In this document: piece after piece, positions 1 to 7,811 of the stretch
How positions within the stretch are numbered: the stretch's first letter is position 1
Layout: every line of letters starts with the position of its first letter
Assembly: GCF_004886325.1 (NCBI RefSeq)
Contig: NZ_QXFN01000003.1
Coordinates: 124,001 to 188,000 of the forward strand
Length of the DNA: 64,000 nt
Direction of reading: 5' to 3'
From: Cellulomonas telluris
GTDB lineage: Bacteria > Actinomycetota > Actinomycetes > Actinomycetales > Cellulomonadaceae
Position numbers and translations under genes: made by a program
Notes under the pieces: model-generated
What the model was told of the DNA's origin: nothing
The model's input: only the letters and a program-made list of their open reading frames with translations
The model's database searches: none

Positions 1-647
1 GTGATCTCGCTCGAGATCGGCTCGACGCCCTCGACGGCCTCGGACGTCGTGACGAGCGTCAGCGTGTCGTCGGTGCACGTGATGGTCGAGGTCGTCGGCG
101 GAGCGGCGGCCATCATGCCCTCGGTCGAGCCCTCGGGGATCTCGAGGGGCTCGCCGTTGACCGTGCCCGAGGTCGTCACGGTCAGGCCGCTCGTGTCGAG
201 GTCGGACAGCGTCAGCTGGTCGCCCGCGACCGCCCAGCTGCCGGTCATGGTGCCCTCGGAGGTCGAGTCCGTGACCATCTCCATGCCCTCGGCGGACATC
301 GTCACGCCCGACGTCATGTCGGAGGTGGCGGTGAACGTGCCGCCCTCGGCGAACTCGTACGACATCGTGCCGTCCAGCGTCATCTGCATGTCGCCGACCT
401 CGGCGCCGCCGAGCAGCTCCTGCATGGACTGGGCCATCGCGTCGGTGTCGACGTCCCAGGTGCCCAGGACGCACTCCTCGTCGCCGCCGCCCGCGGGCTC
501 GTCGTCGCCCGCGTCCTCGGCCGGCGCGTCCGCGCTCGCCGACGAGCCGGCGCCGGCCTCCGGCTCGGCGGCGTCGTCGCCGCCGGAGCAGGCGGTCAGC
601 AGGAGGGCGGTGGCGGCCGCCGTGGCCAGGGCGAGCGAACGACGCAA
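1..647 (-). CDS. Putative secreted lipoprotein (C-terminus beyond window edge)
   Basis: The minus strand reads a protein from a TTG codon at 647-645, preceded by GAGGAG five bases upstream. It begins LRRSLALATAAATALLLTACSGG, a signal peptide ending in the lipobox LTAC, so it should be lipid-anchored on the outer face of the membrane. An acidic, Ala/Gly/Pro-rich linker follows. Then comes a beta-strand-like domain of Thr/Ser/Met-rich stretches (for example CVLGTWDVDTDAM and GTMTGSWAVAGD) resembling small lipocalin-like or META-type lipoprotein domains. About 215 codons lie in the window and the 3' end is cut off. I do not recognise a named family and give no function beyond surface lipoprotein. 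A long open frame runs antisense on the plus strand, but the signal peptide, lipobox and RBS support the minus strand. Confidence 0.72.
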   Translation of the reverse strand, partial: MRRSLALATAAATALLLTACSGGDDAAEPEAGAGSSASADAPAEDAGDDEPAGGGDEECVLGTWDVDTDAMAQSMQELLGGAEVGDMQMTLDGTMSYEFAEGGTFTATSDMTSGVTMSAEGMEMVTDSTSEGTMTGSWAVAGDQLTLSDLDTSGLTVTTSGTVNGEPLEIPEGSTEGMMAAAPPTTSTITCTDDTLTLVTTSEAVEGVEPISSEI

Positions 648-709
648 GGGGGCTCCTCGAGAGGCGTGCGGGCGCGCGGGCGCACCGCATCGGAGTGGGG
701 GTCGTGGCC

Positions 710-715
710 AATCTA
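710..715 (-). promoter_or_regulatory. Candidate -10 box for the lipoprotein gene
   Basis: The minus strand carries TAGATT here, matching the actinobacterial TANNNT -10 consensus. It would give a leader of roughly 55 nt containing the GAGGAG ribosome binding site. No convincing -35 element is visible. Confidence 0.4.
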
Positions 716-830
716 CGCGGACCCGGCGCTACCGGGCGCGCCGTGGGCGCAGGGCGACACCCGTTCGGCGGCAGGACGCCGCGGGACGCCGCAGAGCGGT
801 GCAGGAGGCCGCAGGGCGGTGCCGGGCGGA

Positions 831-867
831 CCGCCGGCCCGGGTGCGGGCTGCACCCGGGCCGGCGG
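831..867 (-). terminator. Perfect 16-bp hairpin after the mannanase gene
   Basis: Arms CCGCCGGCCCGGGTGC (831-846) and GCACCCGGGCCGGCGG (852-867) are exact reverse complements around a 5-nt loop. The hairpin sits about 50 bases past the mannanase stop codon on the minus strand. No U-tract follows, as is usual for high-GC actinobacterial terminators. Confidence 0.65.
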
Positions 868-918
868 CGGACCGGACGACGAGGAGGAGGCCGGTCCGGC
901 CGGCGTCGTGGCGGTCCC

Positions 919-3903
919 TCAGCGCACCTCGACGTCGTCGATCACGTGCTCGCCCGCGTTGAGGTACAGGTGCAGGCCGCGGACGTCGGCCAGGCCGGCC
1001 GCGCACTCCGCCGGGAGCGTCGTCAGGTCGACGACGACGTCCTGCGCGGGACCGGGCACCCAGCCGGTGGGGGCGGTCTCGCACCACTGCCACGACGGAC
1101 CGACCTGCAGCGCGAGCTTGGTGTCGAAGCCGGTCGTCGCGTCGGCGTCGAACACCAGCGCCGTCCGGCCCGTCAGGTCAAGCGCGGCGCCGGTGCCGAC
1201 CCACGTGCCGTCCGCGCCGGCCGCGACCGCGAGCGCGCCGTCCGCCGCCGTCGCCGTGCCGCTCATCGCCGTCCAGCCGTCGGTGCCGTCGGCGAAGTCG
1301 AACAGCACCGTCGGCTCCAGCGGCTCGGGCAGGGCGTCGAGCCGGTGCAGGGACCGCGCCAGGTCCTGGCGGAGCACCGGCCCCAGCGCGCCGAACCGCG
1401 TCGGCGACGCGGGCTCGACGACCCCGGTCTGCGTCGCCCACAGCACGGCGGCGCGTGCGGCGCGGGGGACGTCGGTGAACGGCAGGTCGCCCTCGACCTC
1501 GGGCTCGCCGGCCAGCCGGTGCAGCCACACGGCCGCGGTCGTCCGGTCCAGCGGCACCCACGGCAGGAACAGCGGCAGCGGGCGGCTGTCGGCGACCTGC
1601 TCGGCTGCGAGCCACTCGACGGCCGCGAACGACGGGTGCCGGCGCGGGACGTCCCAGAACGTGGGCCGGCGGACCGTCGGCGCGGCGTCCTCGCCCGCGT
1701 AGGCGTACAGCCAGTCGGCGGCGTCCTCGCGGAGCACCACCCGCTCGGGCCGGAACGTGCCGTCCGCGTACCCGTCGACGCCCTGCGCGTGCAGCCACAG
1801 GACGTCCGCCTCGTACGGGTGGCCCTTCGGCACGTCGGAGAAGAGCGGCGGCGGCTCCGTGCCGGGCAGCGCCGCGATCGCGTCGAGCACGACCGAGCCG
1901 GACGTCGCACCGTCCTCGGCGGCGTTGACGTACACGTTGAACTGCTCGACGGTGCGCAGGTCCTCGTCGGTGATGCGCCGGTCCGCGTTGGCGGTGTCCC
2001 ACGGCGCCGGTCGCCAGTCGACGAACGGGATCGTCACCTGCTGCGGCTCGTCGCCGGCCAGCGACGGGTACGCCTCGTAGGAGACGCCGCCGGCCTTGAG
2101 CTGCAGGACGAGCCGGTTGCCCGAGGCGTCGGGGTCGACCCAGACCGTCAGCTCGTTGAAGTCCGACCAGTCCCCGTCGAGCTGCTTGCCGACGCCGGTG
2201 TACGTCTGCGTCGCGAAGTCGTAGTCGAGCCGCAGGGCCTTCGTGCCCTGCCCGACGCTGCCGGTCTCGAGGCTGATCGTGTTCGCCCCGTAGGTGACGT
2301 ACTCGGCGCGCAGCGCGGTGTCGTCGCCGTAGCCCTCGAAGTCGTCCACGACGCCGGGCGGGAAGGCGGGTCGCGGGCCGAGCACCACCCGGGACGTCTC
2401 CGTGAGCGCCACCTCGCCGCCGACGAGGACGCGCGCGGTCACGGTGGCCGTGCTGTTGTCGAGCTGCTCGGCCGGGACCGTGAGCTCGCCGGTCCACCAC
2501 AGGCCGCCGTCGTGCGCGAGCTCCACGACCTGCTCGTCGCCGCCGCGCGTCACGGTCACCTCGACGGCGTCGGCGTCGAGGTTGTCGACGGCCACCCGCA
2601 GCGTCGTCGGGCTGGTCGCGACGCGGGCGCCGTCGGCCGGGCTGACCACGTGCACGAGCGGCGGCTGCGGCGTCGTCGTGACGTCACGGCCGAAGACGTC
2701 GGCCACGTCGAGGTCGCCGGACATCGCGGTGAACGGGTGGTCGACGAACGCCTGGAAGTCCGGCACCAGCGGGTCGTCGCCGACGGGCACGAAGTGCTGG
2801 CCCGCGTCGAAGTTCGCCCACGTCTGCATGTACGCGTTGCGCCGCGCGCCCGGGTCGGCCTCGATCGCCGCGAGGACCTTCGTGAACCACTCCTCGGGGT
2901 TCGCGCCGTTCGTGCCGACCCCGCCCGTGACGCCGAACTCGGTGAACGCGGACACCTTGCCCTTCTCGTCCGCGAGCCGGGCGATCAGCGCGAGGTCCGC
3001 GACCAGGCCGTCGAGGAACGCCTGCGAAGCCGTGTCGTCGTAGGTGTCGAGCCCGAGCACGTCGACGAACGCGTCGCCCGGGTACGTCCGCAGGTACACG
3101 TCCTCGTCGCCGCCGAAGCCGCCGCCGGGCGTCCACGCGTAGAGGAAGTTCTCGACGCCCTTGACGTCGCGCAGGTACTCGACGGTGTAGCGGTAGAGCT
3201 CCCGGTACTCCCCGGGCGTGCCGAACGCCGCGCCCCACCAGAACCACGAGCCGGCGTTCTCGTGCCAGGGCCGGAAGACGATCGGGATCAGCTCGCCGTC
3301 GGCGTCGCGGACCTCGCCCGCGAGCGTCGCGATGTCGTCGAGGTAGGCGTTGAGGTCGTCGTGGTGGGAGCCGCCGGGCAGCACCGCGCGCAGGGCGTCC
3401 CCGGAGGTGTCGTAGAACGAGCCGCCGGTGACGAAGTTCTCGATGTGGGCGCTGATCGTGTTGACGCCGCCGATCGCGTGCGCCTTCTCGATGTACTCGG
3501 CGAACAGCGCGATGTTCTGCTCCGTGGTGTTCGTGGCGGTGCCCGGGCGCTCGTCACCGGCGATGATCAGCGTGTCCCAGCCGAACACCGCGGGGAAGTC
3601 GCCGTACTCGTTCGCGACGTCGGACGTCGTGCCGTCCGGCTCGCCGATCGTCAGCCCGAACGACGTCGAGTGCTGGTGGCCGACGAGGATCTCCTCGCCG
3701 CGCACGCCGTCGAGGTAGGAGAACAGCGAGCGGGTGGCGGCGGTGGCGTCGGGGTCGACGATCCGCACCGCGTCGCCGGCGGCGACCGGTGCGGGGCCGG
3801 TGCCGGCGGCGGGCGTCGCGAGCAGCCCGACGCCGAGCGCGGTGGCGGCGGCGCACGCGGCGGCGAGGACGCGGCGGTGGGCAGGGGTGGCGCGGTTCGG
3901 CAT
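919..3903 (-). CDS. Secreted multimodular beta-mannanase (GH26, C. fimi Man26A-like)
   Basis: This extracellular endo-beta-1,4-mannanase of 994 aa has a signal peptide (about 1-35, cleavage near ATPAAG). The GH26 catalytic domain (about 45-400) has the acid/base Glu215 in RPWHEN and the likely nucleophile Glu322 in SAFTEFG. An Ig-like module (about 415-510), a CBM23/CBM11-like jelly-roll module (about 515-680), SLH-like repeats (about 688-860) and a C-terminal beta-rich, possibly sugar-binding module (about 865-994) follow. This order matches what is known for C. fimi Man26A (GH26, CBM23, Ig-like, SLH-like, C-terminal module), so the enzyme probably cleaves mannan while attached to substrate and perhaps the cell surface. 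The start is supported by GGGAGG four bases before ATG. It is a single gene transcribed away from the EEP gene; a possible operator lies in its promoter region. Confidence 0.93.
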   Translation of the reverse strand: MPNRATPAHRRVLAAACAAATALGVGLLATPAAGTGPAPVAAGDAVRIVDPDATAATRSLFSYLDGVRGEEILVGHQHSTSFGLTIGEPDGTTSDVANEYGDFPAVFGWDTLIIAGDERPGTATNTTEQNIALFAEYIEKAHAIGGVNTISAHIENFVTGGSFYDTSGDALRAVLPGGSHHDDLNAYLDDIATLAGEVRDADGELIPIVFRPWHENAGSWFWWGAAFGTPGEYRELYRYTVEYLRDVKGVENFLYAWTPGGGFGGDEDVYLRTYPGDAFVDVLGLDTYDDTASQAFLDGLVADLALIARLADEKGKVSAFTEFGVTGGVGTNGANPEEWFTKVLAAIEADPGARRNAYMQTWANFDAGQHFVPVGDDPLVPDFQAFVDHPFTAMSGDLDVADVFGRDVTTTPQPPLVHVVSPADGARVATSPTTLRVAVDNLDADAVEVTVTRGGDEQVVELAHDGGLWWTGELTVPAEQLDNSTATVTARVLVGGEVALTETSRVVLGPRPAFPPGVVDDFEGYGDDTALRAEYVTYGANTISLETGSVGQGTKALRLDYDFATQTYTGVGKQLDGDWSDFNELTVWVDPDASGNRLVLQLKAGGVSYEAYPSLAGDEPQQVTIPFVDWRPAPWDTANADRRITDEDLRTVEQFNVYVNAAEDGATSGSVVLDAIAALPGTEPPPLFSDVPKGHPYEADVLWLHAQGVDGYADGTFRPERVVLREDAADWLYAYAGEDAAPTVRRPTFWDVPRRHPSFAAVEWLAAEQVADSRPLPLFLPWVPLDRTTAAVWLHRLAGEPEVEGDLPFTDVPRAARAAVLWATQTGVVEPASPTRFGALGPVLRQDLARSLHRLDALPEPLEPTVLFDFADGTDGWTAMSGTATAADGALAVAAGADGTWVGTGAALDLTGRTALVFDADATTGFDTKLALQVGPSWQWCETAPTGWVPGPAQDVVVDLTTLPAECAAGLADVRGLHLYLNAGEHVIDDVEVR

Positions 3904-3935
3904 CGAACCTCCCGGGGAGTGCGGCCGCGCCGTCG

Positions 3936-3974
3936 CGACCGGACAGACTTCGTCAACCTACCGAACTAAGTCCG
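3936..3974. promoter_or_regulatory. Possible operator between mannanase and EEP genes
   Basis: The gap before the mannanase holds an imperfect inverted repeat, with arms CTTCGT and ACTAAG 11 nt apart. It is flanked by CCGGAC on the left and GTCCGG on the right. The stretch is AT-richer than its surroundings. Such sites often bind sugar-responsive repressors of glycoside hydrolase genes (LacI or ROK families), but the protein is not identifiable from sequence alone. Confidence 0.3.
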
Positions 3975-4021
3975 GATGGGACAGAGGGCAGGAACCACGC
4001 GAATCGCTTCGCCCGACCGGC

Positions 4022-4027
4022 TAGCCT
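4022..4027 (+). promoter_or_regulatory. Candidate -10 box for the EEP hydrolase gene
   Basis: TAGCCT matches TANNNT and lies 38 bases before the GTG start, leaving a short leader that contains the strong ribosome binding site GGAGGAG. Confidence 0.4.
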
Positions 4028-4065
4028 CCCGGGCGGACAGCAGCCACCGATCCGCCGGAGGAGCC

Positions 4066-4767
4066 GTGCCCTCTCCCGACCGCCGCACCCTGCGGGTCAT
4101 GACGTACAACCTGCGCGGCCTACGCCAGGAGGTCGACGCGCTCGTCGACGTCGTGCGCACCGCCCGGCCCGACGTGCTCGCCGTCCAGGAGCCGCCCCGG
4201 CGGCTGCTCGGCCGGTGGCGGCTGCGCCGGTTCGCCGCGCGCACGGGGCTGCGCGTCGCCGTCTCCGGCGGGGGAGCGCGGACCACCGCCATGCTCGTGG
4301 CCCCCCACCGCTCGGTGCACGACGCGCGCGCCCTGCGGCTGCCGTGGCACCCGGGGCTCACCCGCCGCGGGGTCGCCGTGGCGCTGGTCGACGGCGTGCG
4401 CGTCGTCGTCGTGCACCTCGGGCTGCGCGCCGACGAGCGGGCCCGTCACGTGGAGCTGCTGACCGGGCGGCTCGCCGGCGCCGCGTCGGGCGGGCCCGTG
4501 CTGGTCGCGGGCGACCTCAACGAGCGCCCCGGCGGCCCGTCCTGGACCGCGCTCCTCGCCGCCGGGACCGGGCTGCAGGACGCGGCCACGGCCGCCGGAG
4601 CCGACCACCCCACCTACCCCGCCGACGCGCCCCGCATGCGCATCGACGCCGTGCTGGTCGACGGGCGGATGGACGTCCGCGCGGCCCGCGTGCCGGACGA
4701 CGCCCCCGTGGGGGTCGCCAGCGACCACCGGCCGCTCGTGGTCGACGTCGCCCTGCCCGCGGCCTGA
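4066..4767 (+). CDS. Endonuclease/exonuclease/phosphatase (EEP) family hydrolase
   Basis: This 233-aa protein has the metal-dependent EEP fold used by DNase I, exonuclease III and phosphodiesterases. Conserved pieces are MTYN (12-15), the metal-binding Glu42 in VQEPP, a His in VVVHLG (117), GDLNERPG (Asp150, Asn152) and the C-terminal catalytic SDHRP (His221). No signal peptide or membrane segment is visible, so it is probably cytoplasmic, and the substrate cannot be deduced. The GTG at 4066 is chosen because GGAGGAG sits at the right distance. An upstream in-frame extension to 3976 would run back across the promoter. It is transcribed divergently from the mannanase and separated by about 70 bp from the methyltransferase gene. 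Confidence 0.82.
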   Translation: MPSPDRRTLRVMTYNLRGLRQEVDALVDVVRTARPDVLAVQEPPRRLLGRWRLRRFAARTGLRVAVSGGGARTTAMLVAPHRSVHDARALRLPWHPGLTRRGVAVALVDGVRVVVVHLGLRADERARHVELLTGRLAGAASGGPVLVAGDLNERPGGPSWTALLAAGTGLQDAATAAGADHPTYPADAPRMRIDAVLVDGRMDVRAARVPDDAPVGVASDHRPLVVDVALPAA

Positions 4768-4827
4768 CCGCACCCGCCGCCGGGCCGTCGGCGCCCACGC
4801 CCGACGCGGCCCACGCCCGCGTCCTGC

Positions 4828-4833
4828 GACGAT
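4828..4833 (+). promoter_or_regulatory. -10-like box, leaderless start of methyltransferase
   Basis: GACGAT lies 7 nt before the GTG at 4841, the same geometry (and same hexamer) as before menG at 44132. It suggests transcription starts at or next to the start codon. Confidence 0.4.
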
Positions 4834-4840
4834 GGCGGGT

Positions 4841-6400
4841 GTGAGCGCACACACCACCCCCGACGCCCCCGTCGTCGACGACGCCCTCGTGGCCGCCCTG
4901 CGCGAGGACCTCGGCGCCGCCGGCTACACCGTCGACCACGTCGAGACGCTGCTCGGGCCGGTCGCCTCGGGTGCGCTGCACCGCGGCGAGGCCCTGCCGG
5001 CGCTGCGCGCGACGGCGGGCGCCGACGACCCCGTCGCGGCCCTCGTCCGCACGTTCGTGCTCGGCGCGCCCGTGCCCGCTCGCGCGCTCGCCGCCGCGCT
5101 GCCGACGCTCGGCGTCGACGGTGCCCGCCGCCTCGGGCTCGTCACGACGGCCGGCGCCGGCGACGACGACGAGGTGCGCGCCGTCGTCGACCTGCGCCCG
5201 TACGCGGCCGTCGACGGCGCCGGCGAGGCCGCCTGGTGGGTCGTGTCCGACCTCGGCGAGCTCGCCACGGGGCGCGCCCTGCGCACGGACCACGTGCTCG
5301 GCGTGGGCGGCGCGTCGGTCACCCTCGCCCAGGCGACCGTGCGCGGCCCGCGCGGCCGGGTCCTCGACCTGGGCACCGGCTGCGGCGTGCAGGCGCTGCA
5401 CGCCGGGCGGCACGCGCAGCACGTCGTCGCCACCGACCTGTCCGCCCGCGCGCTCGCGTTCGCGCGGTTCACGACCGCGCTCGCGGGCCTCGGGCCCGAC
5501 CGCGTGGAGCTGCGCCAGGGGTCGATGCTGGAGCCCGTCGCGGGCGAGGAGTTCGACCTCGTCGTCAGCAACCCGCCGTTCGTCATCACGCCTCGCCGCC
5601 CCGACGTGCCCGCGTACGACTACCGCGACGGCGGACGCTCGGGCGACGACCTCGTGCGCGACCTCGTCACGGGCGTCGGCGACGTGCTCGCACCCGGCGG
5701 CGTCGCGCAGCTCCTCGCGAACTGGGAGGTCCGCCGCGGCGAGCGCTGGGACGAGCGGATCGGCGCGTGGGTCGACGCCGCCGGCCTCGACGCGTGGGTC
5801 GTCCGCCGCGACGAGCAGGACCCCGCCGAGTACGCCGAGACGTGGATCCGCGACGGCGGCACCACGCCCGCCGACGGCTCCGCCTGGCGCGACCTGTACG
5901 GCGCGTGGCTGGACGACCTCGGCTCACGGGACGTGGAGTCGGTGGCCTTCGCGGTCGTCACGCTGCGCCGCCCGGTCGCCGGCGCGCCGACGCTGCGTCG
6001 CCTCGAGGACCGGACCGGTCCCGTCCGCCAGCCCCTCGGGCCGGTCCTCGCCGCGGGGCTGGAGGCCCACGACGCGCTGCGCCGGCTGGACGACCGCGCG
6101 CTCGCGGACGTGCGGCTCCAGGTCGCGGGCGACGTCACCGAGGAGCGCTACCTCGAGCCCGGTGCCGTCGACCCGAACGTCGTGCTGCTGCGCCAGGGCG
6201 GCGGCTTCGGCGTGACGGTGCGCGCGGGCACCGCCCTCGCGGCCTTCGTCGGGGCGTGCGACGGCGAGCTCACCACCGGGCAGATCGTCGCCGCGCTCGC
6301 GGCGCTCCTCGACGTGCCGGCCGCCGACCTGGCCGCCGAGCTCCTGCCGGCGGCCCGCGGCCTCGTCGCCGACGGCCTCCTCCACCTCCCGACCCCCTGA
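4841..6400 (+). CDS. Class I SAM-dependent methyltransferase with NPPF motif
   Basis: This 519-aa protein has an N-terminal helical domain. The Rossmann methyltransferase core has the SAM-binding motif VLDLGTGCG (about 174-182), acidic residues in VVATDLS, and the catalytic NPPF tetrapeptide (244-247). A C-terminal domain of about 150 aa ends in a winged-helix-like region (GELTTGQIVAALAALL). NPPF or NPPY is the signature of enzymes that methylate amide or amino nitrogens in proteins or nucleic acids (HemK/PrmC, RsmC, N6-adenine methylases). The actinobacterial family with these flanking domains has no established substrate as far as I know. GTG 4841 is preferred over ATG 4832, which overlaps the probable -10 box. 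Confidence 0.82.
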   Translation: MSAHTTPDAPVVDDALVAALREDLGAAGYTVDHVETLLGPVASGALHRGEALPALRATAGADDPVAALVRTFVLGAPVPARALAAALPTLGVDGARRLGLVTTAGAGDDDEVRAVVDLRPYAAVDGAGEAAWWVVSDLGELATGRALRTDHVLGVGGASVTLAQATVRGPRGRVLDLGTGCGVQALHAGRHAQHVVATDLSARALAFARFTTALAGLGPDRVELRQGSMLEPVAGEEFDLVVSNPPFVITPRRPDVPAYDYRDGGRSGDDLVRDLVTGVGDVLAPGGVAQLLANWEVRRGERWDERIGAWVDAAGLDAWVVRRDEQDPAEYAETWIRDGGTTPADGSAWRDLYGAWLDDLGSRDVESVAFAVVTLRRPVAGAPTLRRLEDRTGPVRQPLGPVLAAGLEAHDALRRLDDRALADVRLQVAGDVTEERYLEPGAVDPNVVLLRQGGGFGVTVRAGTALAAFVGACDGELTTGQIVAALAALLDVPAADLAAELLPAARGLVADGLLHLPTP

Positions 6401-6456
6401 CGGGCTCCCTCCTGCCCCGATCCACCCCGTCGTCCCACCGTCCCGCCGGGTCGAAG

Positions 6457-6502
6457 CCGGAGTTGTCCACGTGACGTGACGTCGTCACGCGGAGAAGTCC
6501 GG
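6457..6502. repeat. 46-bp palindromic element, left copy
   Basis: Arms CCGGAGTTGTCC and GGAGAAGTCCGG pair with two mismatches around a second palindrome, GTGACGTCGTCAC. The reverse complement of this element matches the right-hand copy at 7632-7677 over both ends (first 16 bases identical), while the centres differ. It follows the methyltransferase gene and precedes the AbiEi/DUF559-like gene. It could act as a terminator, a mobile-element end or a protein-binding site. Confidence 0.7.
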
Positions 6503-6528
6503 GGTCGATGTCGGGGCGGCTGTCGACT

Positions 6529-6555
6529 GGGGAGAGGGAGGGGGAGGGGGTGGGG
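6529..6555 (+). other. Putative G-quadruplex motif / polypurine tract
   Basis: Five runs of three to five G separated by one to three bases fit the G-quadruplex pattern on the plus strand. The tract lies between the left palindrome and the start of the AbiEi/DUF559-like gene. It would also be the only purine-rich segment able to pair with 16S rRNA if the GTG at 6567 is used. Confidence 0.5.
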
Positions 6556-6593
6556 CGTCCACAGGGGTGCCTCGGGGCGGTGCGTCCACCGAC

Positions 6594-7601
6594 ATGACCC
6601 GTCCGGCACCACGGGGAGCGGTGCCGTGGTGTCGTCCCGGTGTGCGTCCCCCCGCCCCGATCCCTGCCCCTCTGCTGCGCACCGCCCTGCGCCAGGAGGG
6701 GCTCCTGTCAGCGCGGCAGTGCGACGAGCAGGGCGTCGACCACGGGCGACGTGCCCGCCTCGTCCGCAGCGGTCGGCTCCTCGCGGTCCAGCGCGGGGTG
6801 CTCGACGCCGCCCCGACCCTGACCGCGGCTGCTCCCGCCCGTCTCGTCGTCGACCCTGCGCAGCGTCGGCGGCGCGCCGCGTGGCTCGCTCTGCTCGCGA
6901 CGGGGCAGGACGCGATCGCCGTCGGCGCCTGTGCCCTCGCGCTCCTCGGGGTCGAGGGGCTGCCGCAGCACATCCGGCCGGAGGCGGCACTGCCGGGAGC
7001 GAGCCACCGACGTCCCCGCGGGTCGGTCGTCGTCCGGTCCTTCGACGCCGGCATGCCCGTCGTCGTGGTGCGCGGTGCCCGCGTCGCGCCTCCGCTGTGG
7101 GCACTGGCGCAGGCGGTATGCGAGCTCGATCGTGACCACGCCGTCGCACTGCTCGACTCCGCGCTGCACCGCAGGCTGCTCCCGCGCGGCGTCGACCCGG
7201 TCCGCCACCTCCTGCGAGGCCGGCGCGGCGCTGCGTCCGTCCGTCCGTGGCTCGATCTCGCGGACGCCCGCTCCGCCTCACCGCTCGAGACCTGGGCCCG
7301 ACTGCAGTGCCACGACGCCGGCGTGGGCCCGGACGAGCTCCAGGTGCCGGTCCGGCGCGCCGACGGACGGGTGGTCGCCCGGGGCGATCTGGGCTGGTGG
7401 ATGCGGGACGGACGCCTCCTCGTCGTCGAGCTCGACGGGGTCGGACCCCACGGGACGCCGGACGCACTCTTCCGCGACCGCGCCCGGCAGAACGCGATCA
7501 CGGCCACCGGCCGCGTCGACCTGCTGCGCTTCACAGCGCGCGATGTCCTCCGCGGCGACGTCGTGGCCCCGGCGGTGGCCGCCCACCTGGCCCGTGCCTG
7601 A
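6594..7601 (+). CDS. AbiEi-like/DUF559-type protein (orphan, putative PD-(D/E)XK fold)
   Basis: This is a 335-aa protein from ATG 6594, or 344 aa from GTG 6567. The N-terminal part is a winged-helix-like domain (LRQEGLLSARQCDEQGV, then RLVRSGRLLAVQRGVL) as in AbiEi-type antitoxin domains. The C-terminal part resembles the DUF559/Vsr endonuclease-like fold: Glu232 in SPLETWARL, Asp265 in RGDLGWW and Glu279-x-Asp281 in VVELDGVG, a plausible PD-(D/E)XK metal site. Such proteins are common as single genes in actinobacteria and have no settled function. No toxin gene (AbiEii-type nucleotidyltransferase) is next to it. The gene is bracketed by two inverted copies of a 46-bp palindrome, suggesting it is a discrete inserted unit. 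Confidence 0.72.
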   Translation: MTRPAPRGAVPWCRPGVRPPAPIPAPLLRTALRQEGLLSARQCDEQGVDHGRRARLVRSGRLLAVQRGVLDAAPTLTAAAPARLVVDPAQRRRRAAWLALLATGQDAIAVGACALALLGVEGLPQHIRPEAALPGASHRRPRGSVVVRSFDAGMPVVVVRGARVAPPLWALAQAVCELDRDHAVALLDSALHRRLLPRGVDPVRHLLRGRRGAASVRPWLDLADARSASPLETWARLQCHDAGVGPDELQVPVRRADGRVVARGDLGWWMRDGRLLVVELDGVGPHGTPDALFRDRARQNAITATGRVDLLRFTARDVLRGDVVAPAVAAHLARA

Positions 7602-7631
7602 CCCCTTCCTCCCCTGCCGGAGGCGACGAAG

Positions 7632-7677
7632 CCGGACTTCTCCGCGTTCACCGCGGCGACGGCGCGGACAAGTCCGG
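7632..7677. repeat. 46-bp palindromic element, right copy (inverted)
   Basis: Arms CCGGACTTCTCCGCG (7632-7646) and CGCGGACAAGTCCGG (7663-7677) pair with one mismatch around a 16-nt centre. The element has the same length as the copy at 6457-6502, in inverse orientation. It begins 31 bases after the stop codon of the AbiEi/DUF559-like gene and may also end its transcript. Confidence 0.7.
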
Positions 7678-7811
7678 GTTCGGCCGGGCAGGCGAGCCGG
7701 AAGCTCGGGACGGGGGTCGGTAGGCTCCCGGGGCCGGGTCCCGGGCGTCGAGGGCCCGGGGCGGCCGGGTGCGGTGCGGCCGGTGCGGCGCGGTGGCCCT
7801 GGAGGAGCGCG

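Noticed and set aside
1-3969. A 1322-codon open frame on the plus strand across the first 4 kb
   Set aside because: It is antisense to a lipoprotein with lipobox and RBS and to a mannanase with all catalytic residues. Its translation is Arg/Ala/Val-rich with no domain, a known effect of GC-rich antisense frames.
6567-7601. A complete AbiE toxin-antitoxin pair
   Set aside because: Only an AbiEi-like winged-helix domain is present, fused to a DUF559-like domain. No nucleotidyltransferase toxin gene lies on either side.
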